NCBI GenBank assembly: GCA_028699365.1
Contig: JAQVUQ010000231.1
Coordinates: 1 to 5,008 of the forward strand
Source: a bacterium
GTDB lineage: Bacteria; UBP13; UBA5359
Reading direction: 5' to 3'
DNA: 5,008 nt
Part shown: positions 1 through 5,008 of the stretch, one piece after another
Numbering within the stretch: position 1 is the stretch's first letter
Layout: every line of letters starts with the position of its first letter
The notes under the pieces: model-generated
The model's database searches: none
What the model saw: the letters and a program-made list of their open reading frames with translations, nothing else
What the model was told of the DNA's origin: nothing
Position numbers and translations under genes: made by a program

Positions 1-149
1 ATAATCGATCATCGGCAAGACGCCTGTAAACGGCAGGAGAAAAGCGCTGTCTTGTGGAATAGAATAAATTGTGTAGTTACAGGCAAAGCATAGAGAAAAC
101 TGCGGCGCTAACATCCGAAGCATTAAAAAGGGGCTGCCAGAATTATAAA

Positions 150-168
150 CAATGCCGTTTGGGCATTG
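150..168. other. Short hairpin (7-bp perfect stem)
   Basis: CAATGCC at 150-156 pairs perfectly with GGCATTG at 162-168 around the 5-base loop GTTTG. Read on the + strand it is followed by A-rich sequence, so it is not a rightward intrinsic terminator. Read on the - strand it is followed by TTTATAATT, which is at best a weak terminator for a gene transcribed leftwards. Function unknown. Confidence 0.35.
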
Positions 169-216
169 AAACACAAAACCTTGCCGGGATCCGTGCTGGG
201 GAAAAGGGCTGAGAGT

Positions 217-248
217 GATATTCTTTGCCTGTTCCTGGGAAGAATATC
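217..248. repeat. Perfect 9-bp inverted repeat upstream of the KaiC-like gene
   Basis: GATATTCTT at 217-225 is the exact reverse complement of AAGAATATC at 240-248, with 14 bases between the arms. The arm centres are 23 bases apart, about two helical turns. It lies about 130 bases before the start codon of the KaiC-like gene. It could be a regulator binding site or a stem-loop in the 5' untranslated RNA. No family can be assigned from sequence alone. Confidence 0.4.
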
Positions 249-365
249 CTGGAAAGGTTGGGCTTCGTGGCGCCGCTGGAAGCTCGACTGCGCTATGAAA
301 AAGAGCGTCAACGACTGGCAGGGGTACAACAAAATTTATATCTGAAAATCGAATGCAGTATGCAG

Positions 366-373
366 AGAGGTGA
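366..373 (+). promoter_or_regulatory. Ribosome binding site of the KaiC-like gene
   Basis: AGAGGTGA at 366-373 matches the AGGAGGTGA consensus with one mismatch and ends 4 bases before the ATG at 378. It decides the start in favour of 378 over the in-frame TTG at 225 and ATG at 360, neither of which has a comparable site. Confidence 0.75.
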
Positions 374-377
374 AGAG

Positions 378-1838
378 ATGCTTAATCCGAAGGACGAACG
401 TTTATCCACCGGCATTCCCGGGCTGGATGAGATTCTATACGGCGGGCTGTTGCCTGGGCGGGCCTACCTGGTACGCGGCGGCCCCGGCACCGGTAAGACT
501 ATTATGGGGTTGCACTGGCTGATGGCCGGTGTTGCCCGGCAGGAGCGGACGCTTTATATCAGCCTGGTAGAGACGGAGGCTGAGATACGTCGCAATGCCG
601 CCCGCATGGGCCTGGATCTTCAGGGCATCTCTTTTCTGGATCTGAGTCCCTCGCCGGAGTTCTTCAGCGAGGTGGAGACATACGATATCTTCTCCCCGGC
701 CGAGGTGGAGAGAGAGCCGACCACCAAAAAAGTAATAGAGACCATGGACAATCTCAAGCCGCAGCGCATCTTTATAGATTCCATGACACAGTTCCGCTAC
801 CTGGCCACGGATATCTTTCAATTCCGTAAGCAGGTGCTCTCCCTGTTGCGCTTTCTGCTGGAACGGGAAACGACGGTAATCTTTTCATCCGAAACCAGCG
901 ATGTCAGTCCGGACGACGACCTGCAGTTTATCGCCGACGGCGTTATCAGTCTGGAGTCTGTTCCCGGGGGGGGGATGGTCAGCGTGCTTAAGTATCGTGG
1001 CTCCGGCTTCCGGTCGGGATGTAACGCCATGCGCATAGATGAGCACGGCATGAAGGTCTTCCCCAGGCTCTTGCCCGAATCCTTTGTCAAAGAGTTCAAG
1101 GCTGAAACCATCTCTTCGGGCGTGCCGGAGCTGGATGAACTGCTGCACGGTGGCCTGGAACGGGGAACGGTCACTATTATCAGTGGGCCGTCGGGCGTAG
1201 GTAAGAGCACCCTGGGCATGGCCTTCATGAAGGAGGCGGCCGGACGGGGAGAACGTTCGGTGAATTATATCTTCGACGAGATGACAGAGACTCTGCTGCA
1301 CCGGGCGGAATCCGTCAATATTCCGGCCAAGGCCATGATCGAGCGAGGCACGCTGTCGGTGGTGCCGGTGGAACCTCTGCGCTATTTACCGGACGAATTT
1401 GCCCAACTGGTGCGCCGGGAGGTGGAGGATAAGCAGGCCAGGATAGTCATGATCGACAGCACCGCCGGCTACAGCCTGGCCGTGCACGGCCAGGATTTTG
1501 TCAGGAGCCTGCACAGCCTTTGCCGGTATCTGAAGAATATGGGCGTTACCGTCATCCTGGTTACCGAGACAAAGGATATAACCGGGGAGTTCAAGGTGAC
1601 TGAATTCGGCCTTAGTTACCTGGCCGATAATATAATCTTCCTGCGTTATCTCGAGATAAACGGCGAGTTGCATAAGGCTATAGGCGTCTTGAAGAAGCGG
1701 GCCAGTGATTTCGAGAAATCCATGAGGGAATTGAGCATCACCAGTCACGGTATTAAAATCGGTCATCCGCTGTCCGGATTGCGAGGCATCCTGAGGGGTG
1801 TCCCTGAGTTCATCGTCCCGCCCCGGCAGGAGGGATAG
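378..1838 (+). CDS. KaiC-like two-domain RecA-fold ATPase
   Basis: A 486-residue soluble protein with two tandem KaiC/RecA-type ATPase domains, CI (about 5-235) and CII (about 242-475). CI opens with an LSTGIPGLDEIL motif, then has Walker A GGPGTGKT (34-41) and Walker B IFIDS (131-135, D134). CII opens with ISSGVPELDELLHGG, then has Walker A GPSGVGKST (270-278) and Walker B IVMIDS (356-361, D360). By alignment with cyanobacterial KaiC from memory, E65 in CI and D300/E301 in CII sit at the catalytic carboxylates. The CII autophosphorylation pair Ser-Thr is Ser413-Tyr414, with Thr408 at the T426 position. The family forms ATP-dependent hexamers. Cyanobacterial KaiC is 519 residues; this one lacks most of the C-terminal KaiA-binding tail. 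A receiver gene follows after 1 base and a histidine kinase after that, so it probably works in a two-component pathway. The start was chosen for its Shine-Dalgarno site and homology onset. The KaiC family call is firm; a clock role is not supported. Confidence 0.93.
   Translation: MLNPKDERLSTGIPGLDEILYGGLLPGRAYLVRGGPGTGKTIMGLHWLMAGVARQERTLYISLVETEAEIRRNAARMGLDLQGISFLDLSPSPEFFSEVETYDIFSPAEVEREPTTKKVIETMDNLKPQRIFIDSMTQFRYLATDIFQFRKQVLSLLRFLLERETTVIFSSETSDVSPDDDLQFIADGVISLESVPGGGMVSVLKYRGSGFRSGCNAMRIDEHGMKVFPRLLPESFVKEFKAETISSGVPELDELLHGGLERGTVTIISGPSGVGKSTLGMAFMKEAAGRGERSVNYIFDEMTETLLHRAESVNIPAKAMIERGTLSVVPVEPLRYLPDEFAQLVRREVEDKQARIVMIDSTAGYSLAVHGQDFVRSLHSLCRYLKNMGVTVILVTETKDITGEFKVTEFGLSYLADNIIFLRYLEINGELHKAIGVLKKRASDFEKSMRELSITSHGIKIGHPLSGLRGILRGVPEFIVPPRQEG
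1828..1833 (+). promoter_or_regulatory. Ribosome binding site of the receiver gene
   Basis: A full AGGAGG lies inside the last codons of the KaiC-like gene, 6 bases before the ATG at 1840. It selects this start over the in-frame upstream start at 1798, whose extra 14 residues are serine/arginine-rich and do not belong to a receiver fold. Confidence 0.8.
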
Positions 1839-1839
1839 T

Positions 1840-2211
1840 ATGTCCAACGAAGCGGCCATACTGGTAGTCGATCGTAATCCCAGGAATCGGGAGCTGCTGG
1901 AACGCTTTCTGGTACGGGAAGGCTATCAAGTATGCCAGGCGGCTGACCTGCAGGAGTTTGCGGCGGCTCTGGAAAGAGATGGCGATCTGAAGCTGGCTCT
2001 GGTGGATATCGCCGGCTTTGACAGCGCCATCTGGGATTACTGCGAACAATTGAGAGACAAGGACATACCCTTTCTGGTCATCTCACCTCGGCAGGCTGCT
2101 GCCCTGCAGGAAGAGAGCATTGCCCACGGAGCCCGGGGCCTGCTGACCAAGCCGCTGGCTGTCAGAGACCTGCTTCGTCTTATCAGGAGCCTGATAGAGG
2201 GGGGAGCATGA
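1840..2211 (+). CDS. Stand-alone receiver-domain response regulator
   Basis: A 123-residue protein made of a single receiver (REC) domain with no output domain. It starts with the beta1 strand ILVVDRN (7-13). The phosphoacceptor is predicted as Asp56 (LALVDIA). Ser82 (LVIS) takes the Thr/Ser switch position and Lys104 in LLTKPL is the conserved lysine before the cis-proline. The second residue of the usual acidic pair (DD or DE) is Arg12, leaving only Asp11, so magnesium binding and phosphorylation may be weakened. It starts 1 base after the KaiC-like stop and overlaps the kinase start by ATGA (2208-2211). It is the obvious partner of that kinase, acting as an intermediate phosphocarrier or by protein contact, perhaps with the KaiC-like ATPase. 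It contains no DNA-binding domain. Family assignment is confident; the phosphorylation state and target are inferred. Confidence 0.88.
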   Translation: MSNEAAILVVDRNPRNRELLERFLVREGYQVCQAADLQEFAAALERDGDLKLALVDIAGFDSAIWDYCEQLRDKDIPFLVISPRQAAALQEESIAHGARGLLTKPLAVRDLLRLIRSLIEGGA

Positions 2212-3248
2212 GCAGGATACTGCTGCATATCAGCCAGGAAGAGAACCGGCGTCTGCTGTCGGAGGCGTTGAAGCCTTTCAATGAAGTGATACTGCCCCAG
2301 GCCGATATTATCCCGGAGGAGGTCTTCGATCTGCTCATCCTGGACGGACCGGCCCTGGACAGCTTACAGGAAAGCCTCAGGGCCAGGCGGGAGCGGGAGC
2401 AGCCTGTGCTGGTGCCGGTTCTGCTGGTGACTACCCGCAAAGATGTGCGCCTGGTTACCAGGAGACTGTGGGAGATAGTGGACGAACTGATCATCAGTCC
2501 CATAGAGAAGGTGGAACTTCAATCCAGGGTGGCAGTGCTGCTGCGATCACGCCGCTATACCCTGGAACTGGTCAAGCTGAGCAGCGACCTGGAGACTTTC
2601 AGCCATTCGATCTCACATGATCTGAGGGCCGTTCTGGCGGTGATCCAGGGACATACCCAACTTTTGCAGAGGGATCTGCCGGCTGATGATATCCGCCTGC
2701 AGCAACATATAACGGCTGTCCTTACGGCCTCCGGTCGCATGAATGTCATGATCCAGGATTTGGTGGACGTCGCCCGGCTGAGTTCCGGGGGCATACAACT
2801 GATCAGGCAGCCGGTCAACCTGAAAAGCTTCCTGGACGATCTGCTGAAGAGTATCGGTCCGACCATGGATGCGGGGCGGATCAGGCTGGATATCCCGGAA
2901 GATATGCCTCCGGTGGAGGCCGATCCCAACCGGCTGGAGCGCATCCTGATAAATCTAATCAGCAACGCCCTGAAATATTCCGAGAAAGACATTCTGATCA
3001 ACGCGGACAAGCGTGATCGTGAAACGGAGATAGCGGTGACGGACAGGGGCATCGGTATCTCTGCCAGGGATATGGAACACCTGTTCGAACGCTTCTACAG
3101 GGTTGAGGACAAACATAAGAGCGAAGGCCTGGGCCTGGGCTTGTATATCACCAAAGCTTTGGTCGAGGCCCACGGCGGGCATATCCGGGTGGAGAGCAAG
3201 CCTGGAAAAGGCAGCCGTTTCTCCTTCACTCTGCCTATGGACGTGTAA
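2208..3248 (+). CDS. Cytoplasmic sensor histidine kinase with N-terminal receiver-like domain
   Basis: A 346-residue protein with no membrane segment or signal peptide. Residues 1-112 resemble a receiver fold: beta1 MSRILLHIS, an Asp at the phosphoacceptor position (LLILDG, D46), VLLVTT (70-76) and IISPIEK (95-101). The N-terminal acidic residues are missing and the lysine before the proline is Ser97, so it is a pseudo-receiver. A helical linker (about 113-128) leads to the HisKA dimerisation domain, with H-box SISHDLR and phosphoacceptor His137. The HATPase_c domain follows: N-box [10 protein letters not shown] (249-258), G1 DRGIGIS (279-285), F-box FERFYR (293-298) and G2 GLGLGLYI (307-314). 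All boxes are intact, so it should autophosphorylate. It overlaps the receiver gene by 4 bases and starts after AGAGGGGGGAG. It probably donates phosphate to that receiver, and its pseudo-receiver may sense the KaiC-like protein, much as SasA reads KaiC. That link is inferred. Confidence 0.92.
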   Translation: MSRILLHISQEENRRLLSEALKPFNEVILPQADIIPEEVFDLLILDGPALDSLQESLRARREREQPVLVPVLLVTTRKDVRLVTRRLWEIVDELIISPIEKVELQSRVAVLLRSRRYTLELVKLSSDLETFSHSISHDLRAVLAVIQGHTQLLQRDLPADDIRLQQHITAVLTASGRMNVMIQDLVDVARLSSGGIQLIRQPVNLKSFLDDLLKSIGPTMDAGRIRLDIPEDMPPVEADPNRLERILINLISNALKYSEKDILINADKRDRETEIAVTDRGIGISARDMEHLFERFYRVEDKHKSEGLGLGLYITKALVEAHGGHIRVESKPGKGSRFSFTLPMDV

Positions 3249-3254
3249 TGGAAG

Positions 3255-3279
3255 TGACGGCAGGCTAGCAATGCCGTCA
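3255..3279 (+). other. Stem-loop just after the operon's last stop codon
   Basis: TGACGGCA (3255-3262) pairs perfectly with TGCCGTCA (3272-3279) around a 9-base loop that itself contains GCTAGC. It begins 6 bases after the kinase stop. No T-tract follows directly, so it is not a classical intrinsic terminator. It may protect the mRNA 3' end after exonuclease trimming, or serve as a protein-binding inverted repeat. Confidence 0.5.
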
Positions 3280-3324
3280 TCTGGAGACGTTGGGATAATT
3301 TAATTCATAAAGAGAAGCTGATTG

Positions 3325-3375
3325 CGTGATTTAAGAGGCTTTCAAAAGGAAAGATCTTTTAAATCACGTTTTTTT
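3325..3375 (+). terminator. Rho-independent terminator of the KaiC-receiver-kinase operon
   Basis: CGTGATTTAA (3325-3334) pairs perfectly with TTAAATCACG (3359-3368), followed at once by seven T (3369-3375). The stem continues inward through weaker pairs to CTTTC (3339-3343) with GAAAG (3349-3353) and a 5-base loop. It separates the kinase operon from the next promoter. No matching A-tract precedes the first arm, so it should act only rightwards. Confidence 0.88.
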
Positions 3376-3407
3376 ATGTAGAATAATAAAGATTCTATAG
3401 AAAACTC

Positions 3408-3435
3408 TTGACAACGCCGTCTATGCGTATATAAT
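3408..3435 (+). promoter_or_regulatory. Sigma70/sigmaA-type promoter of the GntR-aldolase operon
   Basis: Consensus TTGACA (3408-3413) and consensus TATAAT (3430-3435) are separated by 16 bases, one short of the optimum. Transcription should begin near 3441-3444, giving a 5' leader of about 100 bases to the ATG at 3540. Such a strong core promoter upstream of a regulator gene usually implies tight repression. Confidence 0.87.
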
Positions 3436-3445
3436 CTAATTATAC
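3427..3445. promoter_or_regulatory. Candidate operator overlapping the -10 box
   Basis: Two overlapping dyads cover the -10 region and probable start site: TATAAT-CTA-ATTATA (3430-3444, 6-bp arms) and GTATA/TATAC (3427-3431 and 3441-3445). An AATTATA heptamer at 3438-3444 is repeated at 3454-3460, 16 bases on. GntR/FCD regulators bind short palindromes at or near their own promoters, so autorepression by the next gene is plausible. AT-rich promoters produce such dyads by chance, so this is tentative. Confidence 0.35.
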
Positions 3446-3539
3446 ATGTTAGCAATTATATTCAGGGTATGTGCAGTAACAGCCTGGAATTTTTGGAGCC
3501 TTGTATAGAGATAAAGCGATCCCTGAGGATATGGAGTTT

Positions 3540-4286
3540 ATGGAAGTACCACTTAAACAGAAGGCCTATGAATATGTATTGTTGAAAATCATGTCGGGGG
3601 CACTGCCGCCCGGCACCAAGATTTCTGAAGTGGCCATGGCTAAGGAGATAGGTATAAGCCCTACGCCGTTAAGAGAGGCATACCGTCAACTTGCCGGCGA
3701 GGGGCTATTGAAGTATGTGCCTAATGCGGGGGTCTTCGTAAGAGAGATAAATCGGACGGAGATTGAGGAGTTATATGAAACACGAGAGGCTATTGAAGCT
3801 TTCTGTGCGGGAAAAGCCTCTTTGAAAATGAATGCTATCACTACGGCGGAACTTAAGGAGTGTCTTGACGAGATGCTTGCGGTAGCTCGTGAATTTAGCC
3901 AATCGGGACAGCCGGAGTTCTCTCCAGAGCAGCAAATCGGATATCTGAAGGCTGATGCGCGTTTCCATCTTCTCATTCTTAGGGCTGCCGGAAACGGTAT
4001 CATGCTGAAGACCATGCGGGAATGCCATATTCTGGGACGTCTTCTTAATTTCAAGAGCCACAGGCATACCCTGCAGCAGGTAGCTAAAACTATCAGGCAG
4101 CATTATAGAATATATACGGCCATCCGTGATCGTGATTATGACAGAGCGGTTGCCCGTATGAAAAGCCATATAGAATTCAGTCGTGCCACCGCTTTGGAAA
4201 ACAGCATCGGCAAGCCTGATAAGAGCGATGCCGAGCATCTTTCAGGGATGATTCTGAGCTTTATACACAACATGGAGAAGGAGTAA
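3540..4286 (+). CDS. GntR-family (FadR/FCD subfamily) transcriptional regulator
   Basis: A 248-residue regulator from this start. The N-terminal winged helix-turn-helix spans about 5-70. It has the GntR signature from LPPGTKISE through the recognition-helix segment ISPTPLREAYRQL, and the wing NAGVFV. The all-helical FCD effector domain spans about 75-218. Its likely metal/ligand residues are Asp139 and His143 (DARFH), His188 (RQHYRI) and His210 (MKSHIEF). Such proteins are usually repressors released by an organic or sugar acid. The gene follows a strong promoter with an overlapping palindrome and precedes a KDPG-aldolase-family gene, so it probably controls its own sugar-acid operon. The start is uncertain: TTG at 3501 (261 residues) has GGAG only 2 bases away. 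ATG at 3531 has no well-spaced site. ATG at 3540 has GGAG 3 bases and GAGG 11 bases upstream, and begins closest to where the family's homology starts. Confidence 0.92.
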   Translation: MEVPLKQKAYEYVLLKIMSGALPPGTKISEVAMAKEIGISPTPLREAYRQLAGEGLLKYVPNAGVFVREINRTEIEELYETREAIEAFCAGKASLKMNAITTAELKECLDEMLAVAREFSQSGQPEFSPEQQIGYLKADARFHLLILRAAGNGIMLKTMRECHILGRLLNFKSHRHTLQQVAKTIRQHYRIYTAIRDRDYDRAVARMKSHIEFSRATALENSIGKPDKSDAEHLSGMILSFIHNMEKE

Positions 4287-4289
4287 GCC

Positions 4290-4328
4290 GTGCAGTGGAA
4301 TAATCCTGATACCGGGGGTGAGTCGTGA
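4290..4328 (+). CDS. Possible 12-codon leader peptide before the aldolase gene
   Basis: A GTG at 4290 follows an ideal AAGGAG (4278-4283) at 6-base spacing and opens a 12-codon frame, MQWNNPDTGGES. Its stop TGA (4326-4328) overlaps the aldolase start GTG (4325-4327) as GTGA. This geometry is typical of translational coupling. The peptide has no recognisable function. It may simply deliver ribosomes to the aldolase start, or the site may be a leftover. Confidence 0.3.
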   Translation: MQWNNPDTGGES

Positions 4329-4984
4329 TCTCGACAAGCGGCTTTTCAGCAGAATTGCTGGAAGAACTGCATAGAAGCCGTGTAATTGCCGTATTAATGG
4401 TGGATAATGTTTGCGATGCCGTGCCGCTTGCTAGGGCTCTTCTGGATGGCGGCATAAATATCATTGAGCTTACATTAAGAACTCCTATTGCCATAGAAGC
4501 ACTTATTGAAATACGGCGCAAGGTTCCTGAAATGATTGTCGGAATAGGCACCATACTCACGGTGGAACAACTCGTTGCCGTAAAGACGGCAGGGGCGGCG
4601 TTTGGTGTGGCGCCCGGCTTCAATCCCAGGGTTGTGACTAAAGCGCAGGAGATATCTTTTCCGTTTGCGCCCGGTATCTGCACTCCTTCGGATATTGAGG
4701 CAGCCTTGGAGAGAGGCTGCCGCGTTCTGAAGTTCTTTCCCGCTGAAGCTTGCGGGGGACTGAAGAGCCTCAAGGCAATGCAGGCGCCGTATGCACATCT
4801 TGATATAAGCTACATCCCTCTCGGCGGGCTGGATCAGGATAATTTTCTTCAATATCTTCAATATCCCGCCGTCGTGGCTGTAGGCGGTTCATGGATAGCC
4901 ATGCGTGGTGAAATAAGCGCCAATGACTGGAAAGCTATCACGGCCAAGGCCATCAAGGCCAGAGAATTGATCGATTCGCTTTAG
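4325..4984 (+). CDS. eda: KDPG/4-hydroxy-2-oxoglutarate aldolase family protein
   Basis: A 219-residue class I aldolase with a single TIM-barrel; E. coli Eda is 213 residues. The expected reaction is cleavage of 2-keto-3-deoxy-6-phosphogluconate to pyruvate and glyceraldehyde 3-phosphate, the last step of the Entner-Doudoroff and hexuronate routes, in the cytoplasm. Visible motifs are IELTLRT with Glu48 and Arg52, GIGTILT with Thr76, and VAPGF with Pro97. The Schiff-base Lys136 lies in LKFFPAEACGG. The phosphate-binding loops are PLGGL (165-169) and GGSW (187-190). The Thr of the usual PTGG loop (T161 in E. coli) is Leu166, which could alter substrate choice toward a KDPGal-type or related acid. 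The GTG start has GGTGA 3 bases upstream. It lies 38 bases after the GntR gene in the same operon and presumably serves the sugar acid that this regulator senses. Family certain; exact substrate not. Confidence 0.92.
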   Translation: MISTSGFSAELLEELHRSRVIAVLMVDNVCDAVPLARALLDGGINIIELTLRTPIAIEALIEIRRKVPEMIVGIGTILTVEQLVAVKTAGAAFGVAPGFNPRVVTKAQEISFPFAPGICTPSDIEAALERGCRVLKFFPAEACGGLKSLKAMQAPYAHLDISYIPLGGLDQDNFLQYLQYPAVVAVGGSWIAMRGEISANDWKAITAKAIKARELIDSL

Positions 4985-4999
4985 AGGAAAGGATTTGAA

Positions 5000-5008
5000 A
5001 TGGCTAAG
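5000..5008 (+). CDS. Start of the next operon gene (partial, three codons visible)
   Basis: ATG at 5000 follows a good ribosome binding site, AAGGA (4989-4993), at 6-base spacing and 15 bases after the aldolase stop. Only Met-Ala-Lys is visible before the window ends, so no product can be named. Position suggests another enzyme or transporter of the same sugar-acid pathway. Confidence 0.55.

Larger units (their letters stand above)
1..377. other. Non-coding leader / upstream intergenic region
   Basis: No convincing gene lies in this stretch. A + strand frame is open from the window edge to a TAG at 91-93, and a - strand frame is open from an ATG at 121-123 (or 112-114) to the edge. Neither has a recognisable product or a ribosome binding site, so neither is called. 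I see no strong sigma70-type promoter; TATAAA at 144-149 lacks a matching -35 box. The only structure found is two inverted repeats (150-168 and 217-248) and the Shine-Dalgarno of the KaiC-like gene. The operon promoter must lie here or upstream of the window. Confidence 0.6.

Noticed and set aside
1-93. + strand frame open from the window edge to TAG at 91-93, a possible 3' end of an upstream gene.
   Set aside because: Only 30 codons are visible, with no recognisable C-terminal motif and no terminator following it.
1-123. - strand frame open from an ATG at 121-123 to the window edge, a possible divergent gene of at least 41 codons.
   Set aside because: No Shine-Dalgarno and no recognisable protein sequence; an open frame of this length occurs by chance.
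70-142. Partial likeness to a c-di-GMP-I (GEMM) riboswitch: GGCAAAGC near 82, GGCGC near 103 and GGGGCTGCC near 130.
   Set aside because: The segment is too short, there is no proper P3 stem, the P2 helix is poor, and the distance to the gene is large. The match is a few short words only; a covariance-model search would settle it.
225-377. In-frame N-terminal extension of the KaiC-like protein by 51 residues from a TTG at 225.
   Set aside because: The extension does not resemble KaiC N-termini, the TTG has no ribosome binding site, and the ATG at 378 has a strong one exactly where the family homology begins.
818-1301. Long antisense open frames inside the KaiC-like gene, and similar ones inside the kinase (2555-3052) and the aldolase (4261-4773).
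   Set aside because: They are shadows of strongly supported genes with clear domain motifs, and they have no family features of their own.
378-1838. Alternative reading of the first gene as RadA/Sms or another RecA-like repair protein.
   Set aside because: Two tandem KaiC-type domains, each with its GIPGLDE-like opening and Walker motifs, no zinc finger and no Lon-like domain all fit KaiC and not RadA.
3103-3303. + strand frame overlapping the kinase 3' end.
   Set aside because: It lies in another frame over the conserved ATP-binding boxes of the kinase and has no ribosome binding site.

Overview
The window looks like chromosomal DNA of a mid-GC bacterium. Every gene lies on the + strand. 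The genes are tightly packed, have strong purine-rich ribosome binding sites, and are controlled by a textbook sigma70/sigmaA-type promoter and an intrinsic terminator. KaiC-like ATPases next to soluble two-component proteins occur in several lineages (Firmicutes, Chloroflexi, Deltaproteobacteria and others). The AGGAGG-type sites, GTG/TTG starts and gene style fit a Firmicute of the Clostridia/Negativicutes kind best, but this placement is a weak inference.

Positions 1-377 hold no gene I can support. They contain two inverted repeats (150-168 and 217-248) and the ribosome binding site of the first gene. Positions 378-3248 are a compact three-gene operon: a two-domain KaiC-like RecA-fold ATPase, a stand-alone receiver (response regulator) protein, and a cytoplasmic histidine kinase whose N-terminus looks like a decayed receiver domain. 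The genes are separated by 1 base and then overlap by 4 bases (ATGA), so they are very likely co-transcribed and translationally coupled. The operon is followed by a stem-loop right after the last stop codon and by a strong rho-independent terminator (3325-3375).

Positions 3376-5008 are a separate transcription unit with visibly lower GC. A near-perfect promoter (TTGACA, 16-base spacer, TATAAT), overlapped by a palindrome, drives a GntR/FCD-family regulator. This is followed by a KDPG-aldolase-family gene (eda) and by the first three codons of a further gene. This unit is probably a sugar-acid (gluconate/uronate/galactonate-type) catabolic operon controlled by its own first gene. A 12-codon reading frame with an ideal ribosome binding site sits between the regulator and eda and overlaps the eda start.

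The most interesting part is the KaiC-receiver-kinase module. It has no KaiA or KaiB in view. Its KaiC keeps both Walker A motifs but has an altered CII phosphorylation dyad and a shortened KaiA-binding tail. Both receiver-like domains depart from the canonical active site. This suggests a KaiC-based signalling switch that feeds a phosphorelay, not a classical circadian clock.
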